Source: Bacillota bacterium
GTDB lineage: Bacteria > Bacillota > Peptococcia > Peptococcales > Peptococcaceae
Length of the DNA: 18,157 bases
NCBI GenBank assembly: GCA_023443145.1
Contig: JAEZVS010000143.1
Coordinates: forward strand, 1-18,157
Direction: 5' to 3'
Position numbers and translations under genes: made by a program. Under the pieces are notes generated by a model. That model saw nothing but the letters and a program-made list of their open reading frames with translations. It was not told where the DNA came from and ran no database searches. The first letter of the stretch is position 1. The number at the start of each line of letters is the position of its first letter. Positions 8,709 to 15,877 of the stretch are shown piece by piece.

Positions 8709-9581
8709 TCATCGGTCCTCCATAGATTTTTTTAATTCATTAATCAATACCAGATAGTGTTCGTAACGCTTTTTAGAAAGCGTCTCGTTTTTAACGCTGT
8801 CTTTTACTGCGCAATCCGGTTCATTGACATGCAGACAATTACTGTAACGACACGCCTTGGTTAACTCAATATATTCAGGATAAAGTCGACTTAATATAAG
8901 TGGTGTCATATCTTTGGGAAATGACAACGCATTAAAACCGGGAGTATCTGCCACAAATCCGCCTTCCATAGGAAAAAATGTGACGTGACGTGTGGTATGT
9001 CGACCGCGCCGTATCTTATCACTAACAGAGCTTACAGCTTGACATGACCGGTCGCACAACGCATTGGTTAGGGTTGATTTGCCCACACCGGACTGACCGG
9101 CAAATACCGTTACTTGATTTTTAAAGATGGACCGCAGCTCTTTTAAAGATGCCGTATTGTCTGCTGAAATAGAAAAAATACGCACTCTTGTATCTTTATA
9201 ATAATTCAGCCTGTCATGCTTGCTTTCTCTTTTTATCAAATCTTCTTTATTGAAACACAGTACAGGTTTAATATCATAAAACAAGCAGATAGCCATGAGC
9301 CGGTCAAGCATTAAATAATCCGGTTCGGGATCTTTGTGAGCCGCTAAGATAAGCATTTGATCTATGTTGGCGACGGTGGGACGCTGAAAGACATTTTTTC
9401 TTGGTAGCCGTGATTCAATAATGCCTTCTTGCTCATCCGTTTGCGTAATATCTACAAAATCACCACAAACCACACCGTCTGATTGCTTTTTTTGTTTTCC
9501 TCTAAGACGGCATGTTAATTTGCCACTTTCCGTTTGCACCATGTAAAATCCGCCCATGGCTTCTAAAACTCGGCCAATCAT
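8709..9581 (-). CDS. rsgA: small-subunit ribosome biogenesis GTPase RsgA
   Basis: RsgA is a circularly permuted GTPase that checks late 30S assembly. From the ATG at 9581 it has 290 residues. An OB-like N-terminal domain is followed by the permuted G motifs in the expected order: NKED at 111-114 (G4), GQSGVGKST at 162-170 (G1), a GRHTTRH switch segment near 193 (G2) and DTPGF at 212-216 (G3). A C-terminal zinc site uses Cys244, Cys249, His251 and Cys257. GAGGTG five bases upstream supports this ATG over a GTG two codons earlier. That ribosome binding site overlaps the prkC stop codon. Confidence 0.95.
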   Translation of the reverse strand: MIGRVLEAMGGFYMVQTESGKLTCRLRGKQKKQSDGVVCGDFVDITQTDEQEGIIESRLPRKNVFQRPTVANIDQMLILAAHKDPEPDYLMLDRLMAICLFYDIKPVLCFNKEDLIKRESKHDRLNYYKDTRVRIFSISADNTASLKELRSIFKNQVTVFAGQSGVGKSTLTNALCDRSCQAVSSVSDKIRRGRHTTRHVTFFPMEGGFVADTPGFNALSFPKDMTPLILSRLYPEYIELTKACRYSNCLHVNEPDCAVKDSVKNETLSKKRYEHYLVLINELKKSMEDR

Positions 9582-9588
9582 ATGCACC

Positions 9589-11532
9589 TCAATTTACTGG
9601 AATTTGCTGAATTTGTTTATTGTTGACGTAGACGGTGATTTGTCCATTGCCGGTATAATTAAAGTTTTGACTGAAATAATCACCTTTCTTGTAATTGCCG
9701 GAATGAACAAGTTGTGTGCCATTGCCGTCTCGTTGTTCAATAACGACCAATCCATCTTCAGGTACTGTAAATTCGACACGCTTGCTTTGATATCCGGAAG
9801 AAGAACCGCGCTCTCCGGATGTAGCACTTTTTCCAATACTGACGACCAGAGACACCCCCGTTCCTTTGGCAAGCTTTGTTCCGGGGTTATAGCTTTGGGA
9901 AATAACCATGCCTTTATCAATTGAGTTGGAATGAGATTCTTCTGTGCTGGTAAGGCTTAACCCTTGTTTTACCAGTATATCTTTTGCTGTATCTATGGTT
10001 TTCCCGCGCAAATCCGGCATAGAAACCGTTTCTTCTTTTTTTCCCAGGCTAATAACCACGTCAATAGCGTCGTTTTTATTTACTTTTTTATCCTTTTCCG
10101 GGCTTTGACGAATGATTGCATCTTTGGGAACGTCATCGCTATAATCCGTTGATTGCTCTCCTAGTTTCAACTTTAGTTCTGCCAGCTTCTTTTTAGCATC
10201 TTCTATGTTCATGTCTGATAGATCAGGCACTTTAATTTCTTCCGGTCCTTTGCTTACAACGACTGAAACAGCTTCTCCTTTATCCAACTTTGTGCCTTTG
10301 TGAGGCATCTGCTCTAAAATAATGTCTTTGTCTTTTTCGTCATTAAATACTTTGTCATCAATATGAAGATTAAATCCGCTCTCTTTTAAAAGATCACGCG
10401 CTTGTTCAACATCCATATTGGTCACGTCTGGAACGGCTACAGCTTCACCTTTATCTGTTAATGCGCCCACAATTTTAATGGTTCCCATAGCTGCCAGTGT
10501 AACAATGAATATAATGATCAATGTTTGAAGCCAGCGTCCTTTTTTAGGCATTTTTTTTCTGGATTCTTCAACATCATGTTCATTTTCAGTGAGATTTATA
10601 TGTTTTTGTGTAAGATCTCTGGGCAGGGAAAGGGTCTCATCTCCATCAAAATCACCGGAATGTTGATGTTCCAAGTAAGACTGCGGATTTGTATATTCCA
10701 TTGCAGCCGATGCCGAATATAAGCTTCGTACACGACTGAGGGCACGTGATACTTCCGTCATACCGCCATAACGCATAGATTTGTCTTTTTCAAGACACTT
10801 TAAAATAATGGCTTCCAACTCAGCTGGAATTTGATTATTGATTTGAGATGGTGGAATCGGTTTTTCTTGTATGTGCTTTAAGGCCACCGTTACGGGATTG
10901 TCACCAGTAAAAGGTACTTTTCCCGTTGCCAGCTCATACAAAACCACACCCAATGAATAAATATCGGTTTTTTCATCAACATGTTCACCGCGAGCCTGTT
11001 CCGGCGAAAAATAGTGAGCAGATCCCAATATGCCTTTATTATGAGTGATCGTGGTATTAGAAAGCATTTGTGCAATGCCGAAATCTGTAATTTTAACAAG
11101 TCCGCTGGGATCAATTAAAATATTATGACTTTTAACATCTTTATGTACAATATGATTGCGATGAGCCTCTGCGAGACCGGTGGCCATTTGTATGCCAATA
11201 TCAACGACTTGATCCCAACTTAATGCCCCTTCATCGGTTATGATCTGTTTGATTGTTTGTCCTTCTACATATTCCATAACCAAATAAATTGGATTACCAT
11301 TAGCATCAAAATCATATATATTGACAATGTTTGGGTGATTAAGTGCGGCAACTGCTTTTGCTTCTTTGTGAAAATGACGAATAAAATCAGGATCTTCTAT
11401 ATATTCATCACGGAGCACTTTAACTGCGACCGGTCTGTCCAGGAAAAGATCTGTGGCTAAATAGACGATGGCCATACCGCCGCCACCAATTTTATGAATG
11501 ATTTTATAACGATCGCCTAGCATTTCGCGCAT
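9589..11532 (-). CDS. prkC: PASTA-domain Ser/Thr protein kinase (PrkC/StkP type)
   Basis: This membrane kinase senses cell-wall material through external PASTA repeats and phosphorylates cytoplasmic proteins. The 647-aa product has a kinase domain at about 8-270 with the Gly-rich loop GGGGMA, Lys38 in AVKVL, HKD at 130-132 (catalytic Asp132) and DFG at 150-152. A juxtamembrane linker precedes one transmembrane segment at about 335-357. Three PASTA repeats lie at about 363-429, 432-498 and 501-568. A Ser/Gly-rich linker leads to a further beta-rich domain (about 583-647). AGGTG precedes the ATG, and the first 16 nt overlap stp, its phosphatase partner. Confidence 0.95.
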   Translation of the reverse strand: MREMLGDRYKIIHKIGGGGMAIVYLATDLFLDRPVAVKVLRDEYIEDPDFIRHFHKEAKAVAALNHPNIVNIYDFDANGNPIYLVMEYVEGQTIKQIITDEGALSWDQVVDIGIQMATGLAEAHRNHIVHKDVKSHNILIDPSGLVKITDFGIAQMLSNTTITHNKGILGSAHYFSPEQARGEHVDEKTDIYSLGVVLYELATGKVPFTGDNPVTVALKHIQEKPIPPSQINNQIPAELEAIILKCLEKDKSMRYGGMTEVSRALSRVRSLYSASAAMEYTNPQSYLEHQHSGDFDGDETLSLPRDLTQKHINLTENEHDVEESRKKMPKKGRWLQTLIIIFIVTLAAMGTIKIVGALTDKGEAVAVPDVTNMDVEQARDLLKESGFNLHIDDKVFNDEKDKDIILEQMPHKGTKLDKGEAVSVVVSKGPEEIKVPDLSDMNIEDAKKKLAELKLKLGEQSTDYSDDVPKDAIIRQSPEKDKKVNKNDAIDVVISLGKKEETVSMPDLRGKTIDTAKDILVKQGLSLTSTEESHSNSIDKGMVISQSYNPGTKLAKGTGVSLVVSIGKSATSGERGSSSGYQSKRVEFTVPEDGLVVIEQRDGNGTQLVHSGNYKKGDYFSQNFNYTGNGQITVYVNNKQIQQIPVN

Positions 11533-12266
11533 GATGATTCACCTGTCTTTCTTACGTAAATCAAAACGGTCGCATTGTCTTTTCCGCCACGAGACAGAGC
11601 CAGTTCTTCAAAGTGTAGAGCGATATGCTCAAGGCTCATATCCATTTTCATCGCACTGATGATTTCCTCGTCGGAAAGATAACGGTACATGCCATCTGTC
11701 ATTAAAAGAAGACAGTCGCCTTCTTTCATGTCATATTCTAGAAACTGTGGCACACAAATTGGTTCAGGGCCGACAGCACGCACCAAGGTATTTTTTTTAT
11801 CAATGCGCTCATTTTTTAAAAGCGCCGTATAGGTTTGATAATCTTGTTCTGCCAACTCTGCCAAATAGGTGTGATCTCGCGAGAGTTGAACCAATCGGTT
11901 ATCGGAAAGCAAATAAGCTCTGCTGTCTCCCACATGTCCCAAATAAAGTTTCCCTGCATCAATCAACGCAACCGTCAATGTAGTCCCCATCAGGATTCCA
12001 TCGGCTTGATTCTCCTGATAATTGTAGACAGCACGATTCGCCTCTGCAAAAGCATCTTGCAGAGCTTTAAAAGCGTTATCCAGGTTTAAATGATCATCTA
12101 AATGGTTTTTTATTGTATCCACTGCCAATTGACTGGCAATCTGACCATTTTGATGTCCCCCCATGCCATCGGCAATAATATAATAGCCTTGTTTCTCGTT
12201 AAAACAATACGCATCTTCATTTGTTTTTCGAACCAAGCCGATGTGGCTGCGTGCTGTTGTAGACAT
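11517..12266 (-). CDS. stp: PP2C-family protein phosphatase (PrpC/Stp)
   Basis: This metal-dependent Ser/Thr phosphatase reverses phosphorylation by the kinase encoded downstream. The ATG at 12266 gives 249 residues beginning MSTTARSHIGLVRKTNEDAY. The metal-binding DGMGGHQNG lies at 33-41, with GTTLTVALI, LGHVGDSRAYL, LMTDGMYRYL and a terminal GGKDNATVLI completing the PP2C signatures. AAGG seven bases upstream supports this start over a GTG at 12272. It is the first gene of the stp-prkC-rsgA-rpe-plsX-acpP unit. Confidence 0.95.
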   Translation of the reverse strand: MSTTARSHIGLVRKTNEDAYCFNEKQGYYIIADGMGGHQNGQIASQLAVDTIKNHLDDHLNLDNAFKALQDAFAEANRAVYNYQENQADGILMGTTLTVALIDAGKLYLGHVGDSRAYLLSDNRLVQLSRDHTYLAELAEQDYQTYTALLKNERIDKKNTLVRAVGPEPICVPQFLEYDMKEGDCLLLMTDGMYRYLSDEEIISAMKMDMSLEHIALHFEELALSRGGKDNATVLIYVRKTGESSCAKC

Positions 12267-12313
12267 TTTCACACCTTCTTATCTTGATCATTGATTGATC
12301 CGCTAATGACTCT

Positions 12314-12342
12314 ATCATACCATGAGCGCACCTAAAATAAAA
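12314..12342 (-). promoter_or_regulatory. candidate promoter of the stp-prkC operon
   Basis: On the minus strand, TATGAT at 12314-12319 is preceded by TGG, the same extended -10 arrangement as at the rimP promoter. A poor -35 (TTTTAT, 12337-12342) lies 17 bases upstream in a T-rich stretch. The expected start near 12307 would give a leader of about 40 nt before the stp ATG. Confidence 0.45.
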
Positions 12343-12442
12343 GAAATCAATATCATATTGCCGTCTTTGGTTTGCAATACAACATTAGAGCCGCATTTTC
12401 ATCAAATACGTGTCAAACGCTAATCTAGTGGTATTTTAAAGT

Positions 12443-12742
12443 ATGACAATCTCGAAAAAAGATGAGACAAAAGTCTCCTCAGCGATTTTTACGACGAATA
12501 ACGGCTTTTTCCACACAATCTGTTGTGTTCTTTCGGAAAATAGCATGATTGGAATATGGGATCTTGCATCCACCTACTATAAGGAAAGTATAACCATCGA
12601 AAATGGTGCAGAGAGTCATATCATCTGCCAAGGACCGTGTTTAGATTTTATATGGTATTGCATTTCATTTTGCCATCAACAAAAAAATTCTTTTTTTTTT
12701 GCAAAAAAAGCTTGCATTTATTTTTGCAATAGGTTATTATAA
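12443..12742 (+). CDS. doubtful 99-codon open frame, not recognised
   Basis: The frame starts MTISKKDETKVSSAIF and is unusually rich in Cys, Phe and Ile towards its end. I recognise no family. No ribosome binding site precedes the ATG and an in-frame stop lies two codons upstream. The last 30 bases are the -35, spacer and -10 of the tRNA promoter. It may be a decayed gene remnant or chance; I list it only because it is the longest open frame in this gap. Confidence 0.15.
   Translation: MTISKKDETKVSSAIFTTNNGFFHTICCVLSENSMIGIWDLASTYYKESITIENGAESHIICQGPCLDFIWYCISFCHQQKNSFFFAKKACIYFCNRLL
12712..12740 (+). promoter_or_regulatory. promoter of tRNA-Gly with flanking inverted repeat
   Basis: TTGCAT at 12712-12717 and TATTAT at 12735-12740 are separated by 17 bases, with A/T tracts upstream resembling an UP element. 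The start near 12747 gives a leader of about 14 nt. The arms TTGCAAAAA (12699-12707) and TTTTTGCAA (12721-12729) form a perfect 9-bp inverted repeat around the -35, a possible operator. Confidence 0.6.
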
Positions 12743-12760
12743 ATGAGCGTCAGGCGACAT

Positions 12761-12832
12761 GCGGAAGTGGCTCAGTGGTAGAGCATCGCCTTGCCAAGGC
12801 GAGGGTCGCGAGTTCGAATCTCGTCTTCCGCT
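12761..12832 (+). tRNA. tRNA-Gly (anticodon GCC)
   Basis: The cloverleaf folds fully. The acceptor arm is GCGGAAG (12761-12767) with CTTCCGC (12825-12831) and discriminator T at 12832. The anticodon stem is TCGCC/GGCGA with loop TTGCCAA, anticodon GCC at 12793-12795. The D arm has AGTGGTAGA and the T arm GTTCGAATC. The 3' CCA is not encoded and must be added after transcription. Confidence 0.97.
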
Positions 12833-12833
12833 T

Positions 12834-12859
12834 AAGCACCCCATGTGGGTGCTTTTTTT
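12834..12859 (+). terminator. rho-independent terminator after tRNA-Gly
   Basis: Arms AAGCACCC (12834-12841) and GGGTGCTT (12847-12854) form an 8-bp stem with a 5-nt loop, followed by a run of seven T. It lies directly after the tRNA and before the rdgB ribosome binding site. rdgB may depend on leakage through it; I see no clear separate promoter. Confidence 0.85.
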
Positions 12860-12890
12860 ATTGATCAAGTTTTTTACGGAGGGTATATTT

Positions 12891-13493
12891 ATGAAAAAAT
12901 TGATTTTAGCCACCAGAAATGCCGGTAAACTTAGAGAATTTCAAACGCTGTTACAGGATATGCCCGTCCAAATTGAAACTTTAAACAATTACCCACACTT
13001 GCCGGATATTGCCGAAACGGGCCAATCATTTTTAGAAAACGCGGTTATAAAAGCGACAACTGTGGCAAAAGCTACAGGAATTCCGGCTCTTGCAGACGAC
13101 TCCGGTTTGGTTGTGCCCGCCTTGAATGGCGCTCCCGGCGTTTATTCTGCACGTTATGCCGGAAATGAGCATGACGATTGGGCCAACAACGAAAAGTTGC
13201 TTCACGAGATGCAAGAACTTGAAGGCAATGACCGTCATGCTTACTTTGCCTGTTGCATTGTCATCGCACGTCCGGATGGCAGTACGTGGTCTTGCGAGGG
13301 TGAGGTTCACGGAAAAATCACTCATCAAGCGCAAGGGGACAACGGTTTTGGCTACGATCCCCTCTTCTTCTTACCTGAGAAAAATGCCACCATGGCTGAA
13401 CTGGCCCCTGACGAAAAGAATGAAATCAGCCATCGCGGTCAGGCGGTACAAAAAGCTGTTCAAGGAATTCGTCAATTTTTAATGAGTGATTGA
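12891..13493 (+). CDS. rdgB: XTP/dITP diphosphatase (RdgB/HAM1)
   Basis: The enzyme hydrolyses dITP, dXTP and ITP to monophosphates, keeping deaminated purines out of nucleic acids. The 200-aa protein has the N-terminal LILATRNAGKLREF, SFLENAVIKA at 46-55, catalytic LADDSGL at 67-73, NGFGYDPLFF at 151-160 and SHRG at 180-183. GGAGG lies eight bases before the ATG at 12891. An in-frame extension to 12759 would translate the tRNA and is rejected. Confidence 0.96.
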   Translation: MKKLILATRNAGKLREFQTLLQDMPVQIETLNNYPHLPDIAETGQSFLENAVIKATTVAKATGIPALADDSGLVVPALNGAPGVYSARYAGNEHDDWANNEKLLHEMQELEGNDRHAYFACCIVIARPDGSTWSCEGEVHGKITHQAQGDNGFGYDPLFFLPEKNATMAELAPDEKNEISHRGQAVQKAVQGIRQFLMSD

Positions 13494-13545
13494 TTCCAAC
13501 TTCTTGTGCGTCTTTTTAATCACGACCATTGAAATGAGGTGGCTC

Positions 13546-14733
13546 ATGCTTTATCCGCAAACCAATGCGATTCGTTTAAAAACAAGTCTTGACGGACTTT
13601 GGCAATGGTACTTGCCATCTGAAGATCTTCGAACAGAATGGATATACATACCTGGACACTTTAACCGACATCCTAAACTTTTAAATCAAAAAAAAGGCAT
13701 CTGGATTAAAACGGATTTTTACATCAATACCATGCAACTGACGCAGCGCCTCTCATTGTGTTTTTCGTCCATAAGTCACAGTGCTGTCATCTACATCAAC
13801 GGCCAGGCTGTGGCCACTCATGAAGGCGCTGGAATTCCCTTTGAAGTTACCATCAATGATGTGGTGGCACCCGGTGTCAATGAATTGAAGATATATGTGT
13901 CACGTTTTATTGATCAACATAGCTTGTCCGGTGTACATGACCCGAAAGACAGCGATTTCTGGGGTATTGATGGCCATGTATGGCTTCAGACAACGTCGTG
14001 GTCATATTTGGATAACCTTCAGGTAAAAACCATGACAAATAATCATCATGTGATCACACAGGTGTCTTCCACTTTTATTGGTGATGTCGATCAAATAAAT
14101 TGGTATTTATATCATAAAGGAAAACTACTCGATGAATCTGTCGGTCAAAATGCAGAACTGACATTTAATGGCGACTGTCAATCCGCGTCATTGGAGATGA
14201 CTTCTTTTCAAATTGAAATGATCGCTTCTGTCAATAATTTGCCGGTGGATCATTATATATGCGACGGCGGTTATCATCCTCTGCTTTTAAAGGAAAAGTT
14301 TTGTCCGGAACGAATATTTTGCATAAAGGACGAATCTTCTTTATGCGACCGGTTGTTATATGGTTCAATACAAATAAATGAAAAAGAAGCCATCTTGGTT
14401 CATCCTTCCGGTTATTTGACGGATATTTTCTGTCTTGCCGATCGTTTGCGCGTGCCTCTAATTTTAGAATTGCCGCCTTTTCCTGAGTCATCGGATTTAA
14501 GCGATCGATTGTTACGGGAGAAACTTTTGACGCGACTTATTGAATGGCATCACCACCATCCGTCTCTTACGGGATGGAGTTTGGGCGATGCAGCAAAAAG
14601 CCGTTTAAGTGAAGAGAAAGACGCACTGCGTCACATTATAAAAACAAGAGATCCTATGAGGCGACCTGTTTTCGAGCGAAACTCTAATGTTATTATTTGT
14701 GGAGATGTCCAAAAGGAACTGAGCGAAAAATAA
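13546..14733 (+). CDS. shortened GH2 (beta-glucuronidase-like) protein, probably catalytically inactive
   Basis: The ATG at 13546, six bases after GAGG, gives 395 residues, against about 600 for beta-glucuronidases. MLYPQTNAIRLKTSLDGLW is a typical GH2 start. The sugar-binding domain follows (about 1-140: KGIWIKTDFYI, AVIYINGQAVATHEGAGIPF, FWGIDGHVWLQ), then an immunoglobulin-like domain (about 145-235). The barrel survives only in part: HPSGYLTDIFCLADRLRVPLILELP (about 286-310) corresponds to the region leading to the active site. HHPSLTGWSLGDAAK (337-351) corresponds to NHPSVVMWSxANEP, but the Asn-Glu acid/base pair reads Gly-Asp. The nucleophile region is absent. The ORF is intact, so it may be a maintained pseudoenzyme that binds glycans, or an early decay product. 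It lies 52 nt after rdgB. Confidence 0.75.
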   Translation: MLYPQTNAIRLKTSLDGLWQWYLPSEDLRTEWIYIPGHFNRHPKLLNQKKGIWIKTDFYINTMQLTQRLSLCFSSISHSAVIYINGQAVATHEGAGIPFEVTINDVVAPGVNELKIYVSRFIDQHSLSGVHDPKDSDFWGIDGHVWLQTTSWSYLDNLQVKTMTNNHHVITQVSSTFIGDVDQINWYLYHKGKLLDESVGQNAELTFNGDCQSASLEMTSFQIEMIASVNNLPVDHYICDGGYHPLLLKEKFCPERIFCIKDESSLCDRLLYGSIQINEKEAILVHPSGYLTDIFCLADRLRVPLILELPPFPESSDLSDRLLREKLLTRLIEWHHHHPSLTGWSLGDAAKSRLSEEKDALRHIIKTRDPMRRPVFERNSNVIICGDVQKELSEK

Positions 14734-14777
14734 AAACAAAGCTCTCACATCTTTTTTGATGTGAGAGCTTTGTTTTT
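14732..14777. terminator. bidirectional terminator between GH2-like gene and gap
   Basis: A perfect 20-bp inverted repeat (14732-14751 and 14758-14777, core AAAGCTCTCACATC) surrounds a 6-T loop. The arms end in A5 and T5, giving a U-tract in both directions. The hairpin overlaps the stop codons of both convergent genes (14731-14733 and 14776-14778), so one element ends both transcripts. Confidence 0.92.
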
Positions 14778-15771
14778 ATTTTTGGTTAATGAATTTTGCC
14801 AAATCAATACAACGGCAACTATAAGCCCATTCGTTGTCATACCATGCGACGATTTTAATCAAATGATCGCCTACTTTCATTGTAGAAAGTCCATCAACAA
14901 TCGACGAGCGACTGTCTCCGTTGAAATCAATTGAAACAAGCGGTTCTTCGGTGTAACCTAAAATGCCTTTCATATCGCCTTCTGCGGCTTCTTTTAAAAG
15001 GCGATTGACCTCTTCTACTGAAACATTTTCTTCCAACTCAAAAACGACGTCCGTTAGTGACACATTAGGTGTGGGCACGCGAAGGGCAAAACCGTTCATT
15101 TTTCCATTGAGTTCGGGAATCACTTTTCCCATCGCCTTCGCTGCACCTGTGGTGGTGGGAATAATGGACTGGGTGCAGCCCCTGGCACGACGTGCATCTT
15201 TATGACGATTGTCCAAATTTTTCTGGTCATTTGTAAAAGAATGAACCGTCGTCATGATACCGGCGCGTATGGTAAAGTGATCGAAAATCACCTTAGTAAC
15301 CGGTGCCAAGCAATTTGTGGTACAACTGGCATTGGATACCACCGGCTGGGACGGATCATATGCATCTTCATTGACGCCCATCACAATCATTTGCGCATCT
15401 TCACTTGGTGCACTAATAATGACTTTTTTGGCGCCTTGTTCGCAATGCACCGATGCCTTTTCGATATTTTTAAATTTACCTGTGGAGTCAATGACAATAT
15501 CGGCACCTACTTTTCCCCAATCCAGATTTTTAGGATCGCGATCACTAAAAAGCAAAATGGGGGTGCCGTCTATGATGATGTGATTATCGTCATAGTTCAC
15601 TTCTCCTGGATAAGTGCCATGTGTGGAGTCGTACTTAAATAGTCGGGCTGTTCCTTGCGGATCTGACGTACTGTTTACTGCACATACTTCAACATCGCTG
15701 TCTTGTACAGCAGCGCGTAAAACCAAACGACCGATACGGCCAAAACCATTGATGCCAATCTTTGTTTTCAT
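14776..15771 (-). CDS. gap: type I glyceraldehyde-3-phosphate dehydrogenase
   Basis: GAPDH interconverts glyceraldehyde 3-phosphate and 1,3-bisphosphoglycerate. The 331-aa protein has the Rossmann motif GINGFGRIGR at 6-15, the catalytic SNASCTTNC with Cys150, base His177 and the C-terminal WYDNEWAYS. The residue that is usually Asp in AVNDLTD is Ser34 (AVNSTSD), and the Leu-Pro of DLPHKD is Asn188-Arg189 (DNRHKD). Both positions select NAD+ in bacillary GAPDH, so NADP+ or dual use is plausible, perhaps a GapB-like gluconeogenic or NADPH role. AGGAGG lies five bases before the ATG. It is alone, not next to pgk/tpi, with its own terminator. Confidence 0.95.
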   Translation of the reverse strand: MKTKIGINGFGRIGRLVLRAAVQDSDVEVCAVNSTSDPQGTARLFKYDSTHGTYPGEVNYDDNHIIIDGTPILLFSDRDPKNLDWGKVGADIVIDSTGKFKNIEKASVHCEQGAKKVIISAPSEDAQMIVMGVNEDAYDPSQPVVSNASCTTNCLAPVTKVIFDHFTIRAGIMTTVHSFTNDQKNLDNRHKDARRARGCTQSIIPTTTGAAKAMGKVIPELNGKMNGFALRVPTPNVSLTDVVFELEENVSVEEVNRLLKEAAEGDMKGILGYTEEPLVSIDFNGDSRSSIVDGLSTMKVGDHLIKIVAWYDNEWAYSCRCIDLAKFINQK

Positions 15772-15795
15772 AAGTTCCTCCTAAAATAGTCCTTT

Positions 15796-15824
15796 CTTAT
15801 AAGATACATGATTTCGTCTAAAAA
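15796..15824 (-). promoter_or_regulatory. candidate gap promoter
   Basis: On the minus strand, TATAAG (15796-15801) lies 17 bases after TTTTTA (15819-15824). The -10 matches five of six consensus bases; the -35 is weak. An overlapping TATCTT could serve instead. The 106-nt gap after recO has no clear terminator, so some readthrough from nrdR-recO is possible. Confidence 0.35.
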
Positions 15825-15877
15825 ATAAAGGGCTTCCAACTTAATCATCAGGTAGATTGCTCTATGATTGCCAAAAA

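Larger units (their letters stand above)
12273..12760. other. intergenic region between stp and tRNA-Gly
   Basis: No convincing protein gene is visible here. The left end has the predicted stp promoter. A 33-codon frame (ATG at 12322, plus) and a 99-codon frame (12443-12742, plus) are open but lack ribosome binding sites. The right end is rich in A and T tracts and carries the tRNA promoter. A small hairpin with arms GAGAC and GTCTC and an AAAA loop lies near 12463-12477. Confidence 0.5.

Noticed and set aside
12759..12890. N-terminal extension of rdgB through the tRNA gene (reading MRKWLSGRASPCQ...)
   Set aside because: This is translation of tRNA-Gly and its terminator; the true start at 12891 has a strong ribosome binding site and the family N-terminus.
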